Assembly: GCA_007753675.1 (NCBI GenBank)
Contig: CP036432.1
Location: 1,958,394 to 2,022,393 of the forward strand
Reading direction: 5' to 3'
Length of the DNA: 64,000 bases
DNA from: Stieleria magnilauensis
GTDB taxonomy: Bacteria; Planctomycetota; Planctomycetia; Pirellulales; Pirellulaceae
Positions 10,128-18,970 of the stretch are shown piece by piece. Positions within the stretch are counted from its first letter, which is position 1, and each line of letters starts with the position of its first letter. The notes below the pieces were generated by a model. The model had not been told where the DNA came from. It saw nothing but the letters and a program-made list of their open reading frames with translations, and did not search any database. The position numbers were made by a program, and so were the translations under genes.

Positions 10128-10706
10128 ATGGTCATCGTCATCGATAACTACGATTCATTCACCTACAACCTCGTGCAACGACTGGGCGAGATCGACCCGA
10201 CGACGAAGCTGCGCGTGTTTCGCAACGACGAAGTCTCGGTCGACGAAATGGAATCGCTGTCGCCGGATCGGATCTTGGTTTCGCCTGGCCCCTGCACGCC
10301 AAACGAAGCCGGCGTCAGTGTCGAGTGCATTCGTCGCTTCGCCGGCAAGGTGCCCATGCTGGGCGTCTGCCTGGGGCATCAATCGATCGGTCAAGCGTTC
10401 GGTGCGACGATCATCCGAGCACCTCAACTGATGCACGGCAAGACGGACGAAATCTATCACGACGACAAAGGGTTGTTCGAAGGGCTTCGCAATCCGTTCG
10501 TCGCCACGCGCTACCACAGCCTGGTGATCGACCCCGAAACCATGCCCGACTGTTTGGAAGTCGCCGCCTGGACTGACACCGGGGGACAACGACAAATCAT
10601 GGGTGTCCGCCACAAGAACTTTCAACTGGAAGGATGGCAGTTTCACCCGGAAAGCTTTCTCACCCAGCCGGGGATCGAAATGCTGACTCGGTTTCTGCGC
10701 TGGTGA
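10128..10706 (+). CDS. pabA: Anthranilate/aminodeoxychorismate synthase glutaminase subunit (TrpG/PabA)
   Basis: About 192 residues, a normal length for the class I glutamine amidotransferase subunit. It opens with [14 protein letters not shown], typical of TrpG/PabA, and carries the oxyanion segment [11 protein letters not shown], the nucleophile Cys in GVCLGHQ and the His/Glu pair in WQFHPES. It supplies ammonia from glutamine to a chorismate-binding partner, making anthranilate (tryptophan) or aminodeoxychorismate (folate or methanopterin). The partner gene is not in the window; trpD is 43 kb away. Sequence alone does not separate TrpG from PabA. The ATG at 10128 gives the family N-terminus directly. 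Confidence 0.88.
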   Translation: MVIVIDNYDSFTYNLVQRLGEIDPTTKLRVFRNDEVSVDEMESLSPDRILVSPGPCTPNEAGVSVECIRRFAGKVPMLGVCLGHQSIGQAFGATIIRAPQLMHGKTDEIYHDDKGLFEGLRNPFVATRYHSLVIDPETMPDCLEVAAWTDTGGQRQIMGVRHKNFQLEGWQFHPESFLTQPGIEMLTRFLRW

Positions 10707-10890
10707 ACCGATTCAACATCGATCATCAACAAAAGGTTGCTGCGATGCGTGACATTTGAAACGGCAATTTCCCTTACAAGTCAGGACGCGCGAGCGAGTG
10801 TGCCAAACCACATCCACAGCAACGCTTCGCAGCTTCCAAACTCACCGGTGCAGACGCTTGGCATGCGTTACCGAACAACCCGGGAATCTC

Positions 10891-11670
10891 ATGCATCCGT
10901 TACGCCGTAACCCTTCACCGTCAACTCATCGGTTGGCTTGCATCGCCAGCGTGTTGGCGATGTCAATGATCTGCACTGCGCCAGCGCTGGGCCAAAGGGA
11001 TACTGCCGATCGCAGTCCCGAGCGCGGTGGAGACCGAGACGACCGCAGCGTTGAAATCCGACTCGATGATTTGCCCAAACCGACACCCGAAGTCGCCGCG
11101 TTGATCCGTCGCGGGACGGTGCGATTGATCACCGGCGGTCAGCCGACCAGCGATGCGGCATCGCTACCGGTCGGTCAACGGTTGGCCGGTGAGACTCGGT
11201 TCACGTTTCGTTATCGCTACGACAGCCGCGCGCAATGGCAGATTGAAAGTCGACGAAACGCACTCAGCCAAACGATGGTGTCGATTCGCGTGCGCTTTCG
11301 CTCCATCAAATTAATTTCAACACACGATGTCTGGTTGCGTTCTCCGCCATCGACAAATCAGTTTTGGGACGACCGCGTGGTGCGTCACGAATTCGATCAT
11401 GTCCGGATCTCCTCCGACCCACGGATTGAAAAACACTTTCTTGATGCCGCCAAAGAACTGGAAGTCATCCGGGCACCGCTGTCTTCGGTGGCGGGACGTG
11501 GCGGCAAGATTGACAACGCCAAAGTCCAATCGTTGATCGAAGCCGGAATGAAGCAGGCCTTGAACAACACGACCGACTATGTGCGTATCCGCTACCGTGA
11601 ATTGGACCGCTTGACCCGGCATGGAATGCTGCCACTGCCCGATGACGCCGTACTGATCGACGAACCGTAA
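10891..11670 (+). CDS. Secreted protein with HEXXH motif
   Basis: About 259 residues. An N-terminal basic segment and hydrophobic core (LACIASVLAMSMICTAPALGQ) make a signal peptide, supporting the ATG at 10891 over the longer frame from 10756. The mature protein contains VVRHEFDHVRISSD (around residue 170), which fits the HEXXH zinc-metalloprotease pattern, as in DUF922-like putative proteases. No clear third zinc ligand was assigned. The role, perhaps periplasmic proteolysis, is inferred from the motif alone. Confidence 0.6.
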   Translation: MHPLRRNPSPSTHRLACIASVLAMSMICTAPALGQRDTADRSPERGGDRDDRSVEIRLDDLPKPTPEVAALIRRGTVRLITGGQPTSDAASLPVGQRLAGETRFTFRYRYDSRAQWQIESRRNALSQTMVSIRVRFRSIKLISTHDVWLRSPPSTNQFWDDRVVRHEFDHVRISSDPRIEKHFLDAAKELEVIRAPLSSVAGRGGKIDNAKVQSLIEAGMKQALNNTTDYVRIRYRELDRLTRHGMLPLPDDAVLIDEP

Positions 11671-11708
11671 GCACACGGCGATGACGGCCGCATCAGCGGG
11701 GCGACGGG

Positions 11709-12173
11709 TTAGCGAAAATCGGGCGGCGAGGGTTCACCGGGGACGATGCTCGCGTTGAGCATTTTCTCTTTCTGGAACCGTTTCAATCGCTCCTGAAATT
11801 CCTGCTCGGTTTCTTCTTCTGACTTTTTCTCGAGTTGGGGTGGTTCAGGCGTCGGGTCGCCGTCGGATCCCCTGGATTTGACGCCACCGAGCGGTGCGAC
11901 CCGCTCGCGGGCTTCGATTTCATCACGCCCCGCGTCGCGAGGTGAAACGTCTCCGACCCGCGCCCCGCCGGGATCAAACAGACTGCCGACGCGTCCCGAG
12001 TCACGCTGCGTCCGCTCCCAACTGCCACCATAGGCCGAATAGGCCTGGTCCTCGCGGTCGCAACACAGTCGGCAACCGGTGCTGGATGTCACGGCGAAGC
12101 CGAGCAGCGCTAGGCCCATCAGCGTGCGTGAAACACGACTCAGTCGCTCGTCTGGTTTGCGGTCAGCTCTCAT
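11709..12173 (-). CDS. Small lipoprotein with charged C-terminal helix
   Basis: About 154 residues. After a basic start comes a hydrophobic stretch (LMGLALLGFAVTSSTGC) ending in a lipobox Cys. The mature part is hydrophilic, with a Glu/Lys-rich helix near the end (EKKSEEETEQEFQERLKR). The ATG at 12173 places the signal peptide properly; the frame further upstream is not plausible protein. Family unknown. Confidence 0.6.
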   Translation of the reverse strand: MRADRKPDERLSRVSRTLMGLALLGFAVTSSTGCRLCCDREDQAYSAYGGSWERTQRDSGRVGSLFDPGGARVGDVSPRDAGRDEIEARERVAPLGGVKSRGSDGDPTPEPPQLEKKSEEETEQEFQERLKRFQKEKMLNASIVPGEPSPPDFR

Positions 12174-12313
12174 CGTGTTGCTCTCGTTCACCACTTCACA
12201 GCGGGATAGAGTGTCAGCCCAGGTGCCAGGGCGCATTAAAAAATGGCGTCCGCGGATGCGAACACCATTTGTATCGGTTACGACGACGAGAGGCTTTAGG
12301 AAAGATTTGCGGG

Positions 12314-12850
12314 TTAGTGGCGGATTGCGTGCACCACGTCGGTGATGTTCTTGCTCATCATCGCCAGGGCCGATTCGATTCGGGGGGCCGTACCGAGCTG
12401 ATCGCCGACGCCGGGCAGCGCCATGACGCAAAACAGCACCAACACGAAACCACCGTAGGCTGCACCACTATTGATGCCAGAGTCATATCCGATCACGCGA
12501 GAACCTTTGGTAAAGGGGAGACGAAATGCCCAGCGCTCTTTCGGTTCGTATTCACGGATCGTACCGACTTGCAATCGAGCCTCCCCTTGAACCGTTTCGA
12601 CGAACGTTTCGGCGATGACTTGAATGCGACGACCGTCATAGCGAAGGTCGTAGCTTTTGCCCGACTTGATCTTTTTTGCCAGTTTGGGGCCAAGTCCTAG
12701 TGTGAAACCGCCACCGGATGTTTCACGAACGAAGACTTTCAGTGCCTTGCGACCGACCTGAAGTGTTGCGACGCTGTCTCCGACCACTTTGCATCGATAC
12801 GTTTTCGCTTGCCCTTCGGTGGGCAAGGTCTTGTAGGAATACGCTGGCAT
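12314..12850 (-). CDS. Hypothetical membrane-anchored protein
   Basis: About 178 residues. The first 130 residues are a soluble, beta-rich basic domain (TYRCKVVGDSVATLQVGRKA; YDLRYDGRRIQVI). One hydrophobic segment follows (GGFVLVLFCVMALPGVG, about residues 133-150) and a short tail. The N-terminal domain reminds me loosely of small SH3- or PilZ-like barrels, but I cannot assign it. Confidence 0.55.
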   Translation of the reverse strand: MPAYSYKTLPTEGQAKTYRCKVVGDSVATLQVGRKALKVFVRETSGGGFTLGLGPKLAKKIKSGKSYDLRYDGRRIQVIAETFVETVQGEARLQVGTIREYEPKERWAFRLPFTKGSRVIGYDSGINSGAAYGGFVLVLFCVMALPGVGDQLGTAPRIESALAMMSKNITDVVHAIRH

Positions 12851-12972
12851 CGTTCTGACAACCGTTGTGAGAGGGTCTGCCGGGATTGGACTGAGAACCA
12901 GTCCGGTTTGATTAGCTTCCGCGCCGACTGCGCGAACACTGAACGCTAGCTCGAAAAATCACCGACAACGTG

Positions 12973-13007
12973 ACCTGCGGTGACCCCGCAGAGGGTTTTT
13001 CCTCAAT
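12973..13007. terminator. Possible hairpin terminator
   Basis: A short stem CTGCGG/CCGCAG is followed by AGGG and a run of T. It lies between divergent genes, so its role is unclear. Confidence 0.3.
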
Positions 13008-13148
13008 AAGCTGTTCCGATTAGGAAGCCTGAACCAGCTATGACAGTCCGACCGGATGCAACGGTGCTGTCAGGACGAATCGAAGAGTCAGGCCGGTGGC
13101 AGTCGACCGGCCCCGTTTTGATCCTTCCGAGCTCCGGACAGGCGGGCA

Positions 13149-15263
13149 ATGCAAGCCAAATCCATCGTTCTGGTGGCATCCATCACCGTGATCTTGACGC
13201 TTCGCCCAGCCCCCGCGGCGGCGCAGCAAACGATGCCGCAGTCCTGGTCGCATCCGAGCGACCGAGATTCCTGGCGAGAATCATGGCAGCCCCCACAACG
13301 CTCCCCCCACCCCGCAGCCTGGCATCCAGAGTCGTTCTACCAACTCCAACGCATCGCTCCGGCCCCCGATCGCGACACGCAGGCTCCGCTGTCGGTCGAC
13401 CAATTGCGCAACACGCTGCGGATCGCAGCACGAGCCCAGCGTGAAACGCCAGCGGCAAACGACCTGTTGACCGACGGCGGTGACGATCTGCTCGGTGACG
13501 ATCTGATCGGCGGCGACTTGCTCGGTGGTGGGCTGCAAGATGAGTTGCTGGACGGATCGTCCGTTGATCCGTTGGCCGGTCTCGGCCCGGACCAAGACCG
13601 CGACGCCACCGCCCCGCGTGATCCCCACGAAGACCTGTGGACCGAAGACTGCTATCCGTCGGCGGAATCCTGCCGTGCCTGCCACCCCGTTCAATACGAA
13701 CAATGGAGGGCCAGTGGTCACGCCTACGCTAGCGTCTCGCCGATGTTCAATCGGTTTGACCAAGCGATGACGGAACTCACCGAGGGCACGGTGGGCAGCT
13801 TTTGCAATCGCTGTCATTCTCCGGTCCAAACCCAACTGAAAATTCCCCGCTCGACGAGCGTGCTCGATGCACCACCGGTGGTCCGCGAAGGCGTCACCTG
13901 CATCGCCTGCCACCGCATCAACGAACACTATTGGCGCAGCAACGGGGACCGCCGAATCGTCCCCGGCAACATCCACGCGCCGGTCTACGGCGGACGCGGC
14001 GGAGCGGGGGTTCGTGAAGCGATCGCCAATGCCGATACCTTGAAACTGAAACTTTCGCCCGAGGACACCGGTCCGGGACAAGCGATTCACTTGCAGGGTC
14101 GGTTCTTTCAGCCTCTGACCAACAGCGACGTGTGTGTGTCCTGCCATCAGGTCGCCGTCCACCCGGGCATCTGGTTGGAAGTCGTTCACGCACAGTATCG
14201 AAGCGGCCCCGCTGCCAAACGCGGTGTCAGTTGCCAGGACTGTCACATGGGTGCAGTGCCCGGCAAACCGCACGGCTATCAAAGTGACTTCGTGGCTCAC
14301 CTGGGCGACAAGCCGTTCGGCGAAAAACGCAAACAATCCAACCACATGTTTTGGGGTCCGGGCTTCTCGATCGCCCACCCGGGAATCTTTCCGCACCACC
14401 CCAAAGCGAAACAATACACGCCGCGTGAGTGGCTGGCGTTCGACTATCGATCTGGTTGGGGAACCGACGCGTTCGAGAATTCGGTGACAGCAGCAATGAC
14501 ATTCCCCGAACCGTGGGACACCGCCGACGATCGACGCGACGGACGCAGGATCATCGACGCCAACCTGGCCAAGCTCGCCGAAAAACGCGCCGGTTCGATC
14601 GCCACGATGGAAGGCGGACTGAAAATCGAAGGCCCCTACTTTGAACACGAGCCGACCGCCGGACGCCGTTTGAAATTCAGCTACACGGTTTGCAACACCA
14701 GCGAAGGCCACAATCTGCCGACGGGCTCCCTGGGAGCTCAACCGCAACTTTGGTTGAACGTCGCGTTGATCGATCCCGACGGCTGTCGCGTTTGGGAAAG
14801 CGGTTATCTGGATCGACACGGCGATTTGGCCGACATGCACTCGGTCGATGTCGCGACACACCGCGTCCGGCGCGACAAAGATCTGTTCAACCTGCAAACC
14901 AAGTTTCTGATCAACAACGTGCGTGGGACGGACCGCGAAGCCGCGTTGCCGCTGAATTTCTCCCTCGACCAACTTGTCTTCTTACGCCCCGGTGCCGTTC
15001 CCGTTTCGGTGCTGAACCACCCGCCCTTGATCCGAATGGAAGCCCACTCGATTGCGCCGCTCGATTCACGAACGGCCCGCTACTCGATTCCCGCCCACGT
15101 GATGACAAAGAAAGGACCGTACCGATTGAGCGTGCGGATGCGAAATCGAACCGAACCGATTTACTTCATGCGTCAGATCGACAGCACGCCGGACATGATT
15201 CACCGCATGCTGGAAAACACGCTGGACTTGCACCCTTCCAGTCATACATTTTGGGTGCGCTGA
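13149..15263 (+). CDS. Secreted pentaheme c-type cytochrome (cytochrome c554-like)
   Basis: About 704 residues with an N-terminal signal peptide (IVLVASITVILTLRPAPAAA). Five CXXCH heme-binding motifs are visible: CRACH (residue 175), CNRCH (219), CIACH (251), CVSCH (329) and CQDCH (362). The first sits in the ESCRACHPVQYEQWRASGHA context typical of cytochrome c554/c-prime-like multiheme proteins. Residues 110-135 are Asp/Gly/Leu rich and low complexity. The C-terminal 300 residues lack hemes and look like an immunoglobulin-like beta domain (FSYTVCNTSEGHNLPTG). The stop overlaps the start of the barrel gene downstream (TGATG), so the two are probably made together. Role: periplasmic or outer-face electron transfer, inferred. 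Confidence 0.88.
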   Translation: MQAKSIVLVASITVILTLRPAPAAAQQTMPQSWSHPSDRDSWRESWQPPQRSPHPAAWHPESFYQLQRIAPAPDRDTQAPLSVDQLRNTLRIAARAQRETPAANDLLTDGGDDLLGDDLIGGDLLGGGLQDELLDGSSVDPLAGLGPDQDRDATAPRDPHEDLWTEDCYPSAESCRACHPVQYEQWRASGHAYASVSPMFNRFDQAMTELTEGTVGSFCNRCHSPVQTQLKIPRSTSVLDAPPVVREGVTCIACHRINEHYWRSNGDRRIVPGNIHAPVYGGRGGAGVREAIANADTLKLKLSPEDTGPGQAIHLQGRFFQPLTNSDVCVSCHQVAVHPGIWLEVVHAQYRSGPAAKRGVSCQDCHMGAVPGKPHGYQSDFVAHLGDKPFGEKRKQSNHMFWGPGFSIAHPGIFPHHPKAKQYTPREWLAFDYRSGWGTDAFENSVTAAMTFPEPWDTADDRRDGRRIIDANLAKLAEKRAGSIATMEGGLKIEGPYFEHEPTAGRRLKFSYTVCNTSEGHNLPTGSLGAQPQLWLNVALIDPDGCRVWESGYLDRHGDLADMHSVDVATHRVRRDKDLFNLQTKFLINNVRGTDREAALPLNFSLDQLVFLRPGAVPVSVLNHPPLIRMEAHSIAPLDSRTARYSIPAHVMTKKGPYRLSVRMRNRTEPIYFMRQIDSTPDMIHRMLENTLDLHPSSHTFWVR

Positions 15264-17152
15264 TGAAGAGTTCCAAACGATCCTTGTTCGGGCTCACGCT
15301 GCTGTCGTTGTGTGCGATCGGTGCGGACCGCCCTCGCCGTCTGCCGCCGGTTCTTCCACCGGCGAACGTGGCGGCTCCGCTGGACGCAACGCCATTGGTG
15401 ACACGTGATTTCGAACGTGTGCTGCGACAAACGCTCGACGAGCTCGACCGGCAATCAATCCAGTCGGCGGTCGAACCACCCGCAGCGACCGATCCGCGTG
15501 CCGATTCCGGTGAACCGGCAGACGCATCGATGCGGCGTCTCCAAAACGTTCTGCGGCCACAAACGGGCCTGCAATCAGACCGCTTCACCGCCGCGCTGGA
15601 TCGCTACCTCGCGCCGCAGTTGGAATCGCAACCTGAGATGGCGATTCGTCGTCTGCCCACGACGGAGACGCAACTGCCGCAATTGCCTGCGGACTTGCTG
15701 GGCAGCGACACGGCGGTATCCAACGCGACTCCAACAACTCAACCGCTGATTGACGTTGATCGACCCCATATCGAACCGGCACCCATCGTGCTGCACGATC
15801 CCGGCTTGGATTTCTCTCCGATGCCGCTGGATCCCGATGCCTGCTACCACGATTCCGGCCGCGAAGCCTGGGTCTACGATGCGAAACACGACGTCCCGAC
15901 ACAACATCCCTGGGTCGAATGGGGACGCATCTGGTATGGAGACGGGATCACACCGCGCGGGCGCGATTTGTTTGGTCCGATGAATCTGGTGCGGCCCAAA
16001 TTCTATGTCTACGGAGACTTTCGCACCGGCATCCAGGCGGGACGCAACGCCGGTGGGCGGGCCGACAACTGGGCCAATCGCTTGAACCTGGACATGGATC
16101 TTCAGATCACCGACACCGAACGATTCCATGCCTTTGTCGGTCCCTTGGACAAGCAGAATCGATTCACGCGTTGGGAAGTGATCGACGGTGATTTACGTTA
16201 CCGCAACGAAATGAACCTGACCCCGGCGACCGCGTTCTTCGAGGGCGATTTGGGCGTCATGCTGGGAGCCTTGGGTAATCAATCCTCGCCGTTCGAGTTG
16301 CCGATCTCGGCGGGACTGATGCCGCTGTTGTTCCAGAACGGCATCTGGATGGAAGACGCTGTCAGCGGCATCGCGTTTGCGTTGCCGGCCAAACACAGCC
16401 GTCTACTCAACTGGGCAAACTTTGACGTCAGCTTCTTTGCCGTGTTCGATCAACTCAACAGCCCCGCGTTTGCCGACAACAGCGACGCACAAGCGTTCGG
16501 GACCGCCTGGTTCATCGAAGCTTATGGCGGCTACATCGAAACCGGCTATGCGTATTTGAATCACCGCAACGATGATTCATTGAGCTACCACAACGCGACG
16601 TTCAGTTTTACGCGGCGCTATTTCGATCGCATCAGCAACAGCGTTCGTGTGATCGTCAATGCCGGGCAGGACCGGGCCAAGGCCGATCGAACGGCCGACG
16701 GCGGATTGTTGCTGGTGGAGAATAGCTGGATCACGGCGGCACCGTTGACCGTGGTTCCCTACGCCAACTTTTTCTACGGTTGGGATCGGCCACAATCGGT
16801 CGCCCGCGCCGGGATCTCCGGCGGCATCTTGCGCAACACCGGAATCAACTTCGACACCGACGGACTCAACGGCTTTGCCACACTGGACACCTCTGCCGCC
16901 GACACGGCCGGCGGTTCGGTCGGCGTGGATTTGATCGGCGACGACCTGGACCGACAACTGTTGCTTGAACTGAGCTATCTCACGCCCCACGGTGACCGCG
17001 CGATCGCGCGTGGTGATCAATACGCGATCGGTGCCCGGTATCAGTTTCCGATTTCCAACGCGACGCTGCTGCGGTTCGACGTCATGCACGGCTGGCGAGA
17101 AGGCGATGACGACGTGTACGGCACACGGATGGAATTCCGCTGGAAGTTCTAG
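15263..17152 (+). CDS. Outer-membrane beta-barrel protein coupled to the cytochrome
   Basis: About 629 residues. The start ATG overlaps the cytochrome stop by one base; the frame continues upstream to 14690 but only as a shadow of the cytochrome. The N-terminus has a signal-like segment (LFGLTLLSLCAIGA), then about 180 variable residues, then a long region of alternating strands (YVYGDFRTGIQAGRN, FETGYAYL-like segments) ending in MEFRWKF, an aromatic barrel terminus. No heme motif is present. The arrangement resembles porin-cytochrome modules in which a barrel lets a multiheme cytochrome reach the outer face, but similarity to MtrB is not evident; it could simply be a porin. Confidence 0.75.
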   Translation: MKSSKRSLFGLTLLSLCAIGADRPRRLPPVLPPANVAAPLDATPLVTRDFERVLRQTLDELDRQSIQSAVEPPAATDPRADSGEPADASMRRLQNVLRPQTGLQSDRFTAALDRYLAPQLESQPEMAIRRLPTTETQLPQLPADLLGSDTAVSNATPTTQPLIDVDRPHIEPAPIVLHDPGLDFSPMPLDPDACYHDSGREAWVYDAKHDVPTQHPWVEWGRIWYGDGITPRGRDLFGPMNLVRPKFYVYGDFRTGIQAGRNAGGRADNWANRLNLDMDLQITDTERFHAFVGPLDKQNRFTRWEVIDGDLRYRNEMNLTPATAFFEGDLGVMLGALGNQSSPFELPISAGLMPLLFQNGIWMEDAVSGIAFALPAKHSRLLNWANFDVSFFAVFDQLNSPAFADNSDAQAFGTAWFIEAYGGYIETGYAYLNHRNDDSLSYHNATFSFTRRYFDRISNSVRVIVNAGQDRAKADRTADGGLLLVENSWITAAPLTVVPYANFFYGWDRPQSVARAGISGGILRNTGINFDTDGLNGFATLDTSAADTAGGSVGVDLIGDDLDRQLLLELSYLTPHGDRAIARGDQYAIGARYQFPISNATLLRFDVMHGWREGDDDVYGTRMEFRWKF

Positions 17153-17164
17153 GCTCTGTCAACA

Positions 17165-18832
17165 TTAACGAAACAGTTTCAGCTTGATCGGAGCACCAAC
17201 TTCCGCGGCGGAATCGGAGCCCGACGCGGCTTCTTCTTCGGCGTCCTGCTTGGACCGGGCGGCATCGACCAGTCGCGCCAGTCGTTCGATCTCGGTGCGT
17301 GAGTCGTGCGCCGACTGAACCCGTTGGTTGGTGATCACGACGATCGTGTCACGCGCTCGCGAGGATTCGATCGCCCACTCAATGGCTTTGTCTTGATCGG
17401 CGACCAAGCGAATCGCGGCGCACTTTTTGACTCCGTCGAGCAGTTGGTGGGAACGCTGCAGAAACGAACCGGCTTGGTTGGGACGTGACGTGACGACGCA
17501 ATGATGCGCGAAGCGTTCGATCGCGTGGCCGTAGCTGGCCAACAGATCGTCGCCGTCGGCTTCCCCGATCGCCAAAACGCACCACACTCGACCGCCAGCC
17601 CCCACGGCCTTGGCCGTCCGCAAGGACTCGGTCACGCGGTCCACCGTCCCGCCGGTTTCCAGCACCACCGTGGCGTGGCCAAAATCGACCAGTCGCTGAC
17701 CGCGGCCGGGAATCGATCGCAGCGTCGACAAGTGCTTGGCAATCTCATGAGGCGAATGGCCCAACAGCGATCCCAAAGCGGCGGCGGCGGCGATGTTCGA
17801 CGCCATCGAAATCCCGCACAGCGGCGTTTCCATCATCGCACTGGTGTCTCCGGCGGTCAGCATCAGCGTCGCCATGCCACCGGATTGATCGATCATGATC
17901 GCACCAAACTCACTGTCCGACGACGTGCCGTACAAGATCGGCTTGCAGCGTGCCTCGTCCAACAACCGAACCGTCTTGGCGTCGTCACCGGGAGCGATCA
18001 CGATTCCCGTCGGCGTCAGTTGTTCCAACAAACATTGCAACCCACACGGCCCAAAGTCATCGGACAGTTCGCGTTTGCCGGTCACCATCAGCACATCAAA
18101 CTGCAGCGAGTCGTAGTGCCCGTCCCGAGCTGCGGTTTCATTGATTTCGATGATCGCGATGCGGCTGAGGCAGTCGCTCGATTCGGCAATCCACTCGATC
18201 AACTCGGCGCCGTAACAGACCTGTTGCGATGACGTTTCATTGACCACGCCGTCGCTGGATCCGAGATCACATTGGTACGCGGTTCGAATTCCCAACGCTT
18301 TGGTCAACGTTGCCGCCAACAAACACGTCGATGTCTTGCCGCTATGACCGAGGACGCCGACGGTCAACAACGTCCGATCGGGCTGACGGTGCCGGGCCGA
18401 AGCGATTCGGGCCAGGGCATGGTCGACGCTGCCGACGATGCACTGGGGCAGCGGACAAGGCAACATTTGTTCGGTCAGAATGCCGCTGGCACCGCGAGCC
18501 AACGCCACCGAAATCAATTCGTTTGGATCGCCTTCACCGATCCGATACAACACCACGTCGCCTTGATCACAATCCGCGACGTCGTCGACAAGATTCGAAA
18601 CCGCAAGATCTTCGCATCCAAAAAACTTGGCCTCGGGAAACAACGCGGCCAACATGATCGGAGTTGCCGCCGCGTCGTCTTCGGCCGCAAAACGTTCCAC
18701 GGTCACCGACGTCATCGGCGGGGCCCCCGTACCGGACACCTTGGACAGCGGAACCAGCTCTTTGTTGACCGAGTCATCGTCAAGGAGAGTGCGAAAAGAA
18801 ACGCTTTGTCGAACGTCAAATGCGTGTCGCAT
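17165..18832 (-). CDS. Mur ligase family protein, divergent MurE-like paralogue
   Basis: About 555 residues from the ATG at 18832; the frame reaches 18952 but without a better start. The N-terminal part resembles the UDP-binding domain of MurE-type ligases (GDVVLYRIGEGD). The ATP-binding loop is GHSGKTST, and IIEINETAARDG is at the place of the middle-domain motif. In the C-terminal domain LETGGTVDRVTESLRTAK lies where MurE has DYAHTPD, followed by VWCVLAIGEADGDD, which corresponds to the family GxGGDRD region. The usual catalytic motifs are therefore altered. It may be a specialised ligase or an inactive paralogue. It is convergent with the barrel gene. Confidence 0.7.
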   Translation of the reverse strand: MRHAFDVRQSVSFRTLLDDDSVNKELVPLSKVSGTGAPPMTSVTVERFAAEDDAAATPIMLAALFPEAKFFGCEDLAVSNLVDDVADCDQGDVVLYRIGEGDPNELISVALARGASGILTEQMLPCPLPQCIVGSVDHALARIASARHRQPDRTLLTVGVLGHSGKTSTCLLAATLTKALGIRTAYQCDLGSSDGVVNETSSQQVCYGAELIEWIAESSDCLSRIAIIEINETAARDGHYDSLQFDVLMVTGKRELSDDFGPCGLQCLLEQLTPTGIVIAPGDDAKTVRLLDEARCKPILYGTSSDSEFGAIMIDQSGGMATLMLTAGDTSAMMETPLCGISMASNIAAAAALGSLLGHSPHEIAKHLSTLRSIPGRGQRLVDFGHATVVLETGGTVDRVTESLRTAKAVGAGGRVWCVLAIGEADGDDLLASYGHAIERFAHHCVVTSRPNQAGSFLQRSHQLLDGVKKCAAIRLVADQDKAIEWAIESSRARDTIVVITNQRVQSAHDSRTEIERLARLVDAARSKQDAEEEAASGSDSAAEVGAPIKLKLFR

Positions 18833-18970
18833 GTGATGGCCTCCGTGCACATCGTGGGGTTCAGCTTTCACGAATGAGTAAGCGATCCTTTCGCTTACGT
18901 TTGGTATCCGCGATCGATGCACAGATTGTTCTCGTATCGCAAAACCGGTCAATACGAGTTTTTTCGGCGG

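Noticed and set aside
13281..14972. A 563-codon minus-strand frame
   Set aside because: Antisense to the cytochrome gene, whose heme motifs and signal peptide are unambiguous.
14690..15262. N-terminal extension of the barrel protein
   Set aside because: It overlaps the cytochrome in another frame and delays the signal peptide by 190 residues; the TGATG start is better.
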